A stretch of 64,000 bases of DNA from Cytophagales bacterium. GTDB lineage: Bacteria; Bacteroidota; Bacteroidia; Cytophagales; Bernardetiaceae. The position numbers and the translations under genes are program-made. Shown in pieces: positions 1 to 7,650 of the stretch. The DNA lies in NCBI GenBank assembly GCA_004293815.1, contig RDZD01000011.1, positions 1 through 64,000 on the forward strand. The letters are read 5' to 3'. How positions within the stretch are numbered: the stretch's first letter is position 1; every line of letters begins with the position of its first letter. The notes below the pieces were generated by a model. It was given only the letters and a program-made list of their open reading frames with translations. It did not search any database and was not told where the DNA came from.

Positions 1-223
1 TTTAAGTGTTTATTTTTCAACAAAAACCTTGTTTTACAGTTATTTGTCTCTACAAAACAAGATTCTAAAAATCGGCCTGCTTGCCCAATATCCCGTTATC
101 AGACTAGTTGTTTGGCCAAATATAAAGTAAAGCTTTTTGCTTTTATACAATGTTCTTATAGGAGATAGGGGATTTTAATCCTTCTAATAGTTCTTTTTTT
201 ACTTATTTATCTTACAATATCAC

Positions 224-376
224 ATGATGCTTAAAGGCATTTTTTGGGATAATAAGACTTGTGAATTAATAGTTTCATTCGGCACCACTGCAAACGAGCC
301 GAACGCTGCGGAGACTGTTTTTAATAATTTAGACAGTCTTTTTAACAACGTTTATGTAACTTTAGTGAGTGGATAA
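224..376 (+). CDS. possible small protein, unknown (50 aa)
   Basis: An ATG-ATG start opens a 50-codon frame ending in TAA. The amino-acid composition looks protein-like, with a hydrophobic start and a polar middle containing FGTTANEPNAAET. I recognise no domain and see no clear promoter. It lies about 150 bp upstream of the broken toxin-like frame and the orphan Rhs fragment, so it may be another leftover piece (for example a small immunity protein) of the same polymorphic-toxin locus. That is inference from position only; it may not be expressed. Confidence 0.33.
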   Translation: MMLKGIFWDNKTCELIVSFGTTANEPNAAETVFNNLDSLFNNVYVTLVSG

Positions 377-525
377 AGCTATTCTATGTTTCTGAAACCC
401 AGTAAAATTTTTCTTCACCAAAAAGGGCAAGGAAAGTACAAAAAAAGTGCCCCTTGCAATACGAAAAATTATTCTTAACTTTCCGCTGTAAAGCACTGGC
501 TTTCGGACGTTCTTTGATTCGGTGA

Positions 526-825
526 GTTTTAGGTTGCTTCGGGACGCTGCCAAGAGGAACAAAAATTCCAATACAACGCCAAAGAAAAACTCTTGGCTAT
601 TTTGTTCTAAAGTCAAATAGAGCGGAAGAATCTGCTCTGGACTTTGACGGAGATGGAAAAATAGCCTTTTCTCTAACAATAGGCGCTTTCAAAGCGACAC
701 ATTCCTATGACATTAAGGAGAAATCCGAAACTAAAATAGGCTTGACCTCCAAAGTAGGTCTTGAATTTAAAGTGTCTCTCCAAGGCTCTGGAAAATACGG
801 ATTCACAAAACAATTTATGAAATGA
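526..825 (+). pseudogene. 3' remnant of a probable Rhs-type toxin/effector gene
   Basis: This frame is open from just after a TGA at 523-525 to a TGA at 823-825 but has no plausible start codon. Its last 64 codons (from 631) look like genuine protein: an acidic ALDFDGDGK stretch, then alternating beta-type residues ending in GKYGFTKQFMK. The upstream part is poor in this frame, and a neighbouring frame around 550-608 looks better, which suggests one or more frameshifts. Its stop codon overlaps the next gene's start as ATGA, the usual coupling of a toxin tip and its immunity gene. With the Rhs fragment 490 bp downstream, I infer a decayed C-terminal toxin module. No toxin family is recognised. 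Confidence 0.45.
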
Positions 826-1313
826 TTTCAAAAAAGTACAAACGGTGCTTGTTTTTCATTAAACGAACGCTATTTCTAACCTTTCTTATTGCAGGCATTC
901 ACTCTGAGATGACGCAGGGTATAATCACCAATTACTATCGTGCGGATACATATTGTTTTAATGCACGTGTTTTGTCAACCTTTGAGTCGTACATTATAGT
1001 TCATAAAGTAGATGAAATAGAATACAGAAGTAGGTTTGGAATGGCTGCATGGTCGCCATTGGAAGCCTATGCTAAAACATACAAGCCGCTCCGTATAAAA
1101 TATGAAAAGAATAATCCCGGTGTTTTATATCCTATTGATGTAGCAAATGTAAAATACCGGCTTTTAGTTGGAGGTATCGTACTTTGGATATGTATTTTAG
1201 TGATATTTCCTTGGTTGTTTAATCGTCCCATTAATAATGGTTTTCGTCGTCTGTATCTACTCCTGCTAAGTCCAAAATATAGAAAATATCTTTTATATAA
1301 ATATACAGACTGA
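822..1313 (+). CDS. small membrane protein, candidate immunity protein
   Basis: Encodes 163 aa with a basic N-terminus, a hydrophobic segment at about 9-27 and a second strong one at about 112-133 (VGGIVLWICILVIFPWLF), leaving a middle domain of about 85 residues between the two spans. The start overlaps the preceding frame's stop by four bases (ATGA), implying translational coupling. It is followed directly, and in the same frame, by an Rhs-tip fragment. No family is recognised. Position between a broken toxin-like tail and an Rhs fragment makes an immunity role the best guess. A plain membrane protein remains possible. Confidence 0.6.
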   Translation: MISKKYKRCLFFIKRTLFLTFLIAGIHSEMTQGIITNYYRADTYCFNARVLSTFESYIIVHKVDEIEYRSRFGMAAWSPLEAYAKTYKPLRIKYEKNNPGVLYPIDVANVKYRLLVGGIVLWICILVIFPWLFNRPINNGFRRLYLLLLSPKYRKYLLYKYTD

Positions 1314-1634
1314 GCAAATTATGCTTCTACTACCTACCTAGCCAACGGCCAGAAGATACAGAAGACGAGTAGCTTGGGTGACACCACGCGCTATGTGGGC
1401 GACTGCGTGTATGAGAATGGCCAGTTGGCGTTTATGCGTATGCCAGAAGGCCGCATCCGCTACTACTGGGACGCGGCAGAACCCGCTTGGACCATCACAC
1501 CGCAGTATGAGTACCTAGACCACTTGGGTGGTTGTGATTCAAAATGTATGATAAGCATCATTTCTTTGTTGAAACATCATTTTAATAGCTGCCTCATGGT
1601 ATTGGTCTTTTTAGATCCACATAGATCCCAATAA
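1314..1634 (+). pseudogene. orphan Rhs/YD-repeat tip fragment
   Basis: The codons right after the previous stop read as the end of a Bacteroidota Rhs core: TTYLANGQKIQKTSSLGDTT, then RYVGDCVYENGQLAFMR, PEGRIRYYW and PQYEYLDHLGG. Intact Rhs proteins continue with DHLGNTR and an RHS-associated core domain. Here the similarity stops near 1532 and the frame drifts to a stop at 1632-1634. There is no N-terminal Rhs repeat region and no credible start (a TTG at 1374 is the only option). I read it as a displaced Rhs-tip segment left by recombination, a recognised feature of rhs loci that exchange C-terminal toxin modules. Confidence 0.7.
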
Positions 1635-1783
1635 ACGCACTAGGTTATTTTAAAATATTTTAAACGTAGTGCTTCATATATTGCAATCTTGGGTTTGTTT
1701 GCCATCATAAAATGATGTTTATTTGAACTCAGTTTTTTCAAATCATATTCTTTCATCATCGTAGTGTAAAGCGTTTTTTAAAA

Positions 1784-2983
1784 ATGCTCAAAGACAAAAG
1801 AATTATCCTAGGCGTAACAGGCGGAATTGCAGCTTATAAGTCTGCTACGCTTGTTCGGCTGCTAGTCAAGGCTGGAGCAGAAGTACAAGTCATCATGACT
1901 GAACAAGCCCATAATTTTATTACCCCTCTCACACTGGCTACACTTTCGCGCCGACCCGTGCTGACGGACTTTGCCAAAGACAAAACAGGCGAGTGGAATA
2001 ACCATGTGGACTTGGGCTTATGGGCAGACCTTTTGCTCATTGCCCCTGCCACAGCCAACACCCTTGCAAAAATGGCCAATGGGCATTGCGATAGTCTCTT
2101 ATTAGCCACTTACCTCTCAGCGCGCTGTCCTGTGGCTGTTGCGCCTGCCATGGACTTGGATATGTACAAACACCCTGCGGTGGTACGAAACTTAGAATTA
2201 CTCAAATCCTTTGGGCATCATGTTATGGATGCAGCCTCTGGCGAGTTGGCTAGCGGTCTTGTGGGGCAAGGCAGAATGCCTGAACCAGAGCAGATAATGG
2301 ATAGTATCAAGCCCATTTTATTAAGGGATGATAGGCTAGCAGGCAAAAATATATTGATTACGGCAGGCCCTACACAAGAGGCTTTAGACCCTGTACGCTA
2401 CATTACCAACCACTCAAGCGGCAAAATGGGCTATGCTATTGCCAATCTTTTGGCTGTGAGTGGCGCACAAGTTACGATGCTTTCGGGCGTAGTCAATCAA
2501 AAAGCACACCCTAATGTACAAGTTATCCGTACCGTTTCGGCCTCTGATATGTATGAGAATGCTCTCAAACATTATGACCACGCTGACATAGTCATTTTAT
2601 CAGCGGCTGTTGCTGATTATAGACCAAGTACTATGGCTGACAAAAAAATAAAAAAATCAGGCAATACTCTAGTCCTTGAGCTTGTCAAAACTTTCGATAT
2701 AGCTGCTGAGTTGGGTAAAATCAAGTCAAAAAGCAAGTTTCATGTCGGTTTCGCGCTAGAAACTAATGATGAAGCAGAAAATGCCAAGAAAAAACTTAAC
2801 AGCAAAAAGTTTGATATGATCGTGCTCAACTCTTTGCAAGATGTGGGCGCGGGTTTTGGACACGACACCAATAAGATTACGATTTTAGACAGCTTAGGTA
2901 CTACGCCTTATGCGCTCAAATCTAAAAATGCCGTAGCACAAGACATCGTAGAAGCCATGCTCCAGCGTATGAGCAGACGATAA
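1784..2983 (+). CDS. coaBC: bifunctional phosphopantothenoylcysteine decarboxylase / phosphopantothenate-cysteine ligase
   Basis: Makes 4'-phosphopantetheine for coenzyme A: the ligase half joins cysteine to phosphopantothenate and the flavin-dependent decarboxylase half removes CO2. The 399 aa is the usual length. The CoaC half starts with GVTGGIAAYKSATLVRLL and carries NHVDLGLWADLLLIAPATAN with the active-site His. The CoaB half has VRYITNHSSGKMGYAIA and later FDMIVLN. Two E. coli positions differ: PAMN is PAMDLDMY and the ACG active-site Cys loop is LASGLVGQGRM, with Ser (AGC codon near 2252). I believe both are common in Bacteroidota but cannot check. sdaAA follows after 95 AT-rich bases. 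Confidence 0.95.
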   Translation: MLKDKRIILGVTGGIAAYKSATLVRLLVKAGAEVQVIMTEQAHNFITPLTLATLSRRPVLTDFAKDKTGEWNNHVDLGLWADLLLIAPATANTLAKMANGHCDSLLLATYLSARCPVAVAPAMDLDMYKHPAVVRNLELLKSFGHHVMDAASGELASGLVGQGRMPEPEQIMDSIKPILLRDDRLAGKNILITAGPTQEALDPVRYITNHSSGKMGYAIANLLAVSGAQVTMLSGVVNQKAHPNVQVIRTVSASDMYENALKHYDHADIVILSAAVADYRPSTMADKKIKKSGNTLVLELVKTFDIAAELGKIKSKSKFHVGFALETNDEAENAKKKLNSKKFDMIVLNSLQDVGAGFGHDTNKITILDSLGTTPYALKSKNAVAQDIVEAMLQRMSRR

Positions 2984-3078
2984 TTTTTGTTAAAAAAAAA
3001 GAAAAAAGTGTTTTTTTTAGTTTTAATCACAAAGAATATTTTTTTGAAATTTTTTTTATTCACAAAAACGCTTCGCCT

Positions 3079-3984
3079 ATGTCTCTATTGTTTGATAACT
3101 TTGCCAGCTGGGCTGCTCACTGCCAGCAAACCTCTGAGCCTTTGTGGCTTCCTGTCATGCGCTATGAAATTACACAAAGAGGTCGTACAGAAGCCGAAAT
3201 TTGGGCTGGCGTGGCCAATGCTTATAAAGTCATGAGCGAAGCCGTGGAAACGGGACTCAACGAAGACATGAGTTCACGCTCTGGCATGATAAATAATGGC
3301 GCAAAGAAAGTGTATAGAAACCCACTCGCAGTACTTTCTGTAGAATTTCAAAGACTCATTGCGCGTGCTTTGGCTGCCAAAGAAGTTAACTCTTGTATGG
3401 GGCGTATTGTGGCAGCACCCACAGCAGGCGCATCTGGCATTTTACCTGGAACACTCTACACCCTACAACAACAACATAATTTACCTGATCAAACAATTTT
3501 TGAAGCTCTTTTGGTAGCAGCTGGCGTGGCTCTTATCATAGAACGCAACGCCTCTTTGGCTGGTGCGGTGGGTGGTTGTCAGGCCGAAACTGGCAGCGCA
3601 GCGGCTATGGCTTCTGCTGCCATTGTGTATTCTTTGGGTGGCAGCACAACGCAAGCTTTCAATGCTGTAGCTATTACGGTTCAGTGTATGCTGGGACTTG
3701 TATGCGATCCTGTGGCGGGCTTAGTAGAAGTGCCCTGTGTGGTACGCAACGCCAGCGCAGCTGCCATTGCTTATAGCTCCTCTCAAATCGCTCTCTCAGA
3801 CGTAGACTCCGTCATTCCCGTAGATGAGTGCATACACGCGCTGGGCGAAGTAGGGCAGAGCATGGAAACGCGCTACAAAGAAACCGCACTTGGAGGACTT
3901 GCCGCTACTCCTACAGGTCAGAGAATTGCCAAGCGAGTTTTGATTAGTGATATTGATATTTTGCCCGATGAGTCAGAGCCTTAA
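3079..3984 (+). CDS. sdaAA: L-serine ammonia-lyase, alpha-subunit type (iron-sulfur)
   Basis: Deaminates L-serine to pyruvate and ammonia using an oxygen-sensitive [4Fe-4S] cluster. The 301 aa match the alpha chain/catalytic domain: EDMSSRSGMINNGAKK, NSCMGRIVAAPTAGASGILPG, GGCQAETGSAAAMASA and VCDPVAGLVEVPCVVRNA, which supply the conserved cysteines. The ATG at 3079 begins a typical alpha-domain N-terminus. No beta (SdaAB/ASB) domain is fused or adjacent, so the partner must be elsewhere if it exists. The 3' end overlaps the next gene's start by 17 nt. The 95 bp upstream is very AT-rich with long A and T runs. Confidence 0.92.
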   Translation: MSLLFDNFASWAAHCQQTSEPLWLPVMRYEITQRGRTEAEIWAGVANAYKVMSEAVETGLNEDMSSRSGMINNGAKKVYRNPLAVLSVEFQRLIARALAAKEVNSCMGRIVAAPTAGASGILPGTLYTLQQQHNLPDQTIFEALLVAAGVALIIERNASLAGAVGGCQAETGSAAAMASAAIVYSLGGSTTQAFNAVAITVQCMLGLVCDPVAGLVEVPCVVRNASAAAIAYSSSQIALSDVDSVIPVDECIHALGEVGQSMETRYKETALGGLAATPTGQRIAKRVLISDIDILPDESEP

Positions 3985-4891
3985 AGTCCCACCACCCTTG
4001 CGCTTGGGTGATAGCATTGCCCTTGTAGCACCTGCTGGTGCTGTGAAGCCTGAAAAAATACAACTTACTGCTCATTTTTTTAAGAATGCAGGCTTTAAAC
4101 CTTGTTTTTTTCCTAGCAATACTTCTTTTTCCTATCAAGATTTCTATGAGTTTTCTGCACCAGACGAGATTCGTGCAGAAGCTTTTAAAGAAGCCGTTCT
4201 GTCCGATTGCAAGGCCATTTGGTGCTTGCGTGGCGGCTACGGCTGTATTAGATTGGCTAATCAATTAGAGGAAAGTATCAAAGAGTTAGCTTTAAACCCT
4301 AAGTGGCTCATTGGCTTTAGTGACATCACATTCTTGCACGGCTTGGCACAAAAGCATGGCCTTGTATCGCTTCATGCGGCTATGCCTAATGCGGTGCTTT
4401 CGTCTGATACGCCTGCCCAAAATCTGCTGTCCAGTACACTTGATTGGCTCACGAGTGAAGGTATACGCGAGCAAGAATATACGCTAAAACCTTTTACAGA
4501 AAACAAATTAGGTTTTGGCAGTGGGTCTTTGGTGGGCGGAAATTTATCTTTACTAGCTTCGGTTTTGGGTACACGTTTTCAAATGAATTACGCTAATAAA
4601 ATCTTGTTTTTGGAAGAAGTAGACGAACCCTACTATAAAATTGACCGAATGTTGCACCAAATGAAGTTTGCAGGTTGTTTTGAACTGTTGGCAGGTCTGG
4701 TAGTGGGCCATATGGCGCAAAGAGAAGAGCCTGTTCGTAAGCTCATGCAAGAATTATTTGTGGCGGATACATGGCCTATAGCTTTTGGTCTTTCAGTGGG
4801 ACATATCGCCCAAAACGAATTGATACCGCATGGCGCAAAAGCTTACTTGGAGGTAAATCACCAAGGAAGTCAGCTGAAGATTAACTGCTAA
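3968..4891 (+). CDS. ldcA: LD-carboxypeptidase (muropeptide recycling)
   Basis: Cytoplasmic serine peptidase of family S66 that removes the terminal D-Ala from L,D-linked muropeptides during wall recycling. Motifs: LRLGDSIALVAPAG near the N-terminus, CLRGGYGCIRLANQL, GFSDITFLHGL with the nucleophilic Ser, GGNLSLLASVLGT, LFLEEVDEPYYKIDRML with the conserved Glu, and VGHIAQNELIPHGAKA near the end. I chose the ATG at 3968 (307 aa, MSQSLKVPPPL) over the upstream ATG at 3947, because the extra seven residues are unlike the family. It overlaps sdaAA by 17 nt, suggesting co-transcription, and converges with the helicase gene. Confidence 0.9.
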   Translation: MSQSLKVPPPLRLGDSIALVAPAGAVKPEKIQLTAHFFKNAGFKPCFFPSNTSFSYQDFYEFSAPDEIRAEAFKEAVLSDCKAIWCLRGGYGCIRLANQLEESIKELALNPKWLIGFSDITFLHGLAQKHGLVSLHAAMPNAVLSSDTPAQNLLSSTLDWLTSEGIREQEYTLKPFTENKLGFGSGSLVGGNLSLLASVLGTRFQMNYANKILFLEEVDEPYYKIDRMLHQMKFAGCFELLAGLVVGHMAQREEPVRKLMQELFVADTWPIAFGLSVGHIAQNELIPHGAKAYLEVNHQGSQLKINC

Positions 4892-4906
4892 AATAGGAAA
4901 ATACCT

Positions 4907-6238
4907 TTACTTGGCAGGCTTGCGCTTTCTATCAAACTTTGTATTGCTCTGTTTGGCGTTGGTGGGCTTCTTTTTCAATTTACTAGGCGGTAAATTGCTT
5001 TTTTTCTTTTCATGAAAGGCTCCTTGAAAGGTCGGGTCAGCTTTTTTGCGCTGATCGTCTAACGCACGTAACTGCTCTTGCTTTTCCTCAAACGAAGTTT
5101 CTTCTATACGAACACTTGGTGGGATTTCTTTAAGGGGAATTTTCTCGGCTATTAAAGACTCAATGCGCTCTATGTGATAGAGTTCACCCATGTTATAAAA
5201 AGTGATGGCTGTGCCGCTTGCGCCCGCTCGCCCTGTGCGCCCGTTGCGGTGTACGTAGTCTTCGTATAGCAAAGGCACATCAAAATTAATCACGTGGCTC
5301 ACTTCAGGAATATCTAAGCCCCTTGCAGCGACATCAGTAGCCACAAGAATCCTTATTTTATCAGTTTTAAAAGATTCTAGAGCATGTAAACGTGAATTCT
5401 GGTCTTTGTTAGCATGCAGTAGCATGGCCTCATCCATAAGACGACGATTCAAATACTTGCTGATGTTGGTTGCCGAACTCCTCGTGCGTACAAATACCAA
5501 CGCTTTGGTACACTCTGAAAGCTCTAAGATATACTCAAGTAAATTTATCTTGGTGCGTAAATTGGGTACTTCATAACGCTTCTGGTCTACAGTTCGCGCC
5601 ACAGTGGCTTGTGGGGAGGCTTCCGCAATAACAGGAAACTCCACAAACTCTTCCGAGAGTTTCATCACTTTGGCCGACATGGTAGCCGAGAATAGCAAGT
5701 TTTGGCGTTTTTTATGTGGAATTACCTCTAAGATGCGTCTAATTTGTGGCATAAAGCCCATATCCATCATACGATCCGCCTCGTCGAGTATCAAAATTTG
5801 GATTTGCTTTGTTTGAACACCTTCTTCAAGGTAAATATCCAAAAATCTTTGGGGGGTACTGACTAAAATATCCAAGCCTTTGCTGATATCTTCCTTTTGA
5901 TGCTTGGTACTTTTGCCGCCTATAGCCACATAGCCCCGTAAGTCTGTATACTTTCCTAGTTTTTCCACTTGGGAATGTATCTGCAATGCCAACTCACGTG
6001 TAGGAGCCAGTATGAGTGCACGCGGCATGCTGCCCATAGCGTACTTGAGACGCATGAGTGTAGGCAAAAGGTAGGCTGCAGTTTTGCCCGTACCGGTTTG
6101 CGCAATACCCACCAAGTCTTGCCCATTCAAAATGGACGGAATGGCTTTTTCTTGTATTGGCGTAGGATGTACATAGCCAGCTTCTGCAATGGCATCAAGC
6201 AACTGCTTGTTAAAATGAAACTGGATAAAGTCTTGCAC
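4907..6238 (-). CDS. DEAD-box ATP-dependent RNA helicase, RhlE-like
   Basis: RNA helicase of the RhlE/CsdA type, probably acting in ribosome assembly or mRNA turnover. In order: Q motif with PTPIQEKAIP (25-34), Walker A AQTGTGKT (46-53), APTREL (78-83), DEAD (152-155), SAT (184-186), a C-terminal RecA domain with VFVRTRSSA and VATDVAARGLDIP, then motif VI as HRNGRTGRAG. Motif VI usually reads HRIGRTGR, so Asn for Ile is a small deviation. The last 60 residues form a basic tail rich in Lys and Pro, as in many RNA-binding members of the family. 443 aa is normal. It stands alone on the minus strand. Confidence 0.95.
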   Translation of the reverse strand: MQDFIQFHFNKQLLDAIAEAGYVHPTPIQEKAIPSILNGQDLVGIAQTGTGKTAAYLLPTLMRLKYAMGSMPRALILAPTRELALQIHSQVEKLGKYTDLRGYVAIGGKSTKHQKEDISKGLDILVSTPQRFLDIYLEEGVQTKQIQILILDEADRMMDMGFMPQIRRILEVIPHKKRQNLLFSATMSAKVMKLSEEFVEFPVIAEASPQATVARTVDQKRYEVPNLRTKINLLEYILELSECTKALVFVRTRSSATNISKYLNRRLMDEAMLLHANKDQNSRLHALESFKTDKIRILVATDVAARGLDIPEVSHVINFDVPLLYEDYVHRNGRTGRAGASGTAITFYNMGELYHIERIESLIAEKIPLKEIPPSVRIEETSFEEKQEQLRALDDQRKKADPTFQGAFHEKKKSNLPPSKLKKKPTNAKQSNTKFDRKRKPAK

Positions 6239-6271
6239 GGGTGAGATAGATTGATGTATTTGGTTTTCAAA

Positions 6272-6308
6272 GCAAAGCAGAGAGCCTGCTAAAAGTTCTC
6301 TGCTTTGC
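6272..6308. terminator. 12-bp perfect hairpin between enoyl-CoA hydratase and helicase genes
   Basis: Inverted arms GCAAAGCAGAGA (6272-6283) and TCTCTGCTTTGC (6297-6308) pair perfectly around a 13-nt loop. It lies just downstream of the minus-strand hydratase stop, so termination there is the likely role. The better T-rich flank is on the plus-strand side (6311-6326), and the minus-strand side is only weakly T-rich, so efficiency is uncertain. It could also fold in the helicase leader. Confidence 0.6.
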
Positions 6309-6333
6309 TGCCTTTTATTTTTAATAGAAATAA

Positions 6334-7113
6334 CTATTTACCTTTAAAAACAGGCTTGCGCTTTTCTAAGAATGCCGCTGTGCCTTCTTTAAAATCTTGA
6401 GTTTTGCAGCAATTAGCAAAAGCGTTCGCTTCTGCTTGGTAGCCGTTCACGCCCGTATGATACACTGCGTTTACACAGCTTATAGCGTTAGCCACTGCTG
6501 GTGGTGCTTTTGTGAGCACTTTTGCAATAATCTCTTTACACTTGGTTAGAAGCTCGGCAGGAGGGACTGCATAGTTTACAAGTCCAAGGCTGAGAGCTTC
6601 TTCTGCGGCGATGATGTCGCCCGTGAGAATAAGCTCAAGTGCTTTGGTTTTGCCAATAAGAATCGGCAAGCGTTGTGTACCGCCATAGCCTGGAATCACG
6701 CCAAGATTGACTTCTGGCTGTCCGAAACGTGCTGACTCGGCTGCCACTCTCAAATGACAGGCCATTGCTAGCTCACATCCACCACCCAAAGCAAAGCCGT
6801 TGATGGCCGCAATGACCAACTTAGGACAGTTTTCTATTTTTGCAAAAACATTTTGTCCATTTTCTACAAACTTACGTGCATTGATGTCTGTTAGGGCTGC
6901 TATTTCACTGATGTCTGCGCCAGCCACAAAAGCTTTTTCGCCTGCCCCCGTCAAAATAACTGCCTTTACATCAGCAGTGTCATATACGTAATCAAAGGCT
7001 TTGCCTAACTCTTCAATGGTTTGGATATTGAGCGCGTTCAGTTTTTTCTCGCGATTGATAGTGATCGTTAAAACACCATCTTGGAGATTAAGAAGCAGGT
7101 TATCAAATTGCAT
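6334..7113 (-). CDS. enoyl-CoA hydratase/isomerase family protein
   Basis: Crotonase-fold enzyme, most likely hydrating trans-2-enoyl-CoA in fatty acid or amino acid breakdown. The 259 aa are standard. The CoA-binding start TITINREKKLNALN, the oxyanion segment AFVAGADISEI (61-71) and NGFALGGGCELAMACH (105-120) are present. Both catalytic glutamates are there: E114 in GGGCELA and E134 in QPEVNLGVIPGYGG. The C-terminus KRKPVFKGK is typical of short-chain hydratases, sometimes named crotonase. Substrate cannot be assigned from sequence, and no beta-oxidation partner is adjacent. It has its own promoter just upstream. Confidence 0.92.
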   Translation of the reverse strand: MQFDNLLLNLQDGVLTITINREKKLNALNIQTIEELGKAFDYVYDTADVKAVILTGAGEKAFVAGADISEIAALTDINARKFVENGQNVFAKIENCPKLVIAAINGFALGGGCELAMACHLRVAAESARFGQPEVNLGVIPGYGGTQRLPILIGKTKALELILTGDIIAAEEALSLGLVNYAVPPAELLTKCKEIIAKVLTKAPPAVANAISCVNAVYHTGVNGYQAEANAFANCCKTQDFKEGTAAFLEKRKPVFKGK

Positions 7114-7154
7114 AGGACTAAATTAATACGAACAGTTCTAAATTTTTTGAATTG

Positions 7155-7187
7155 CAAAGTTATTAAAAAATATCTTGCAATAACAAA
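7155..7187 (-). promoter_or_regulatory. Bacteroidota-type promoter for the enoyl-CoA hydratase gene
   Basis: On the minus strand TAACTTTG (complement of 7155-7162) matches the TAnnTTTG element exactly, and a TTTG (complement of 7184-7187) lies 21 nt upstream. The start of transcription should be near 7148, about 35 nt before the ATG. Confidence 0.6.
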
Positions 7188-7650
7188 AAAGTGCATCAGA
7201 ATATGCGATTTGTTATCTCTGTGATACGCCTAAATCCAAGCATAAAATTAAGTAATAGCACTCTGAATGTGAATTTTACCGCCCCCATATTCTACAAACA
7301 ACAATGAGGCAGGATACTAAACTTTTTTATGTGCTAGCTATTTAGTTCCTACTCATTACACGCCAAAGAAAGAACAAGATACATCTTGAAATTCAAAACA
7401 GCTCGGACAGAGGTTTTGTAAAGACCCAAAGACGGAGTCATCTGTCTCTACTTCCCATAGAATCCCGACTACATCAGCTATAAAACCGTGTTTACAGAAC
7501 AAAATAGGCGATTGGTCTGTTTTTACAGAAAAAAATTATGCTTTTGTGAAACAGCATATAAAAATAGTTCGTATATTGTAGCAAATTATGTACCAAAGCC
7601 CTACTTTTTAAAAAATATAATTTAGATTCAAATTAAACCATTAGACCAGC
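7188..7650. other. intergenic region upstream of rpoN, nothing recognised
   Basis: About 460 bp of AT-rich sequence between the hydratase promoter and rpoN. I see no convincing ORF, hairpin-plus-T-run terminator, or full TTTG/TAnnTTTG promoter on the plus strand. It presumably holds the rpoN promoter. Confidence 0.5.

Noticed and set aside
362-679. 105-codon minus-strand frame at the left end
   Set aside because: It runs antisense to the toxin-like frame that has a coupled downstream gene. The composition does not look like a genuine protein and there is no promoter.
2987-3235. 82-codon plus-strand frame before and over sdaAA
   Set aside because: It starts in the poly-A/T spacer and overlaps the well-conserved sdaAA frame; the product is low-complexity.
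3947-3967. Upstream ATG as the start of ldcA
   Set aside because: The extra seven residues (MILIFCP) are unlike the family, and the ATG at 3968 gives the usual N-terminus.
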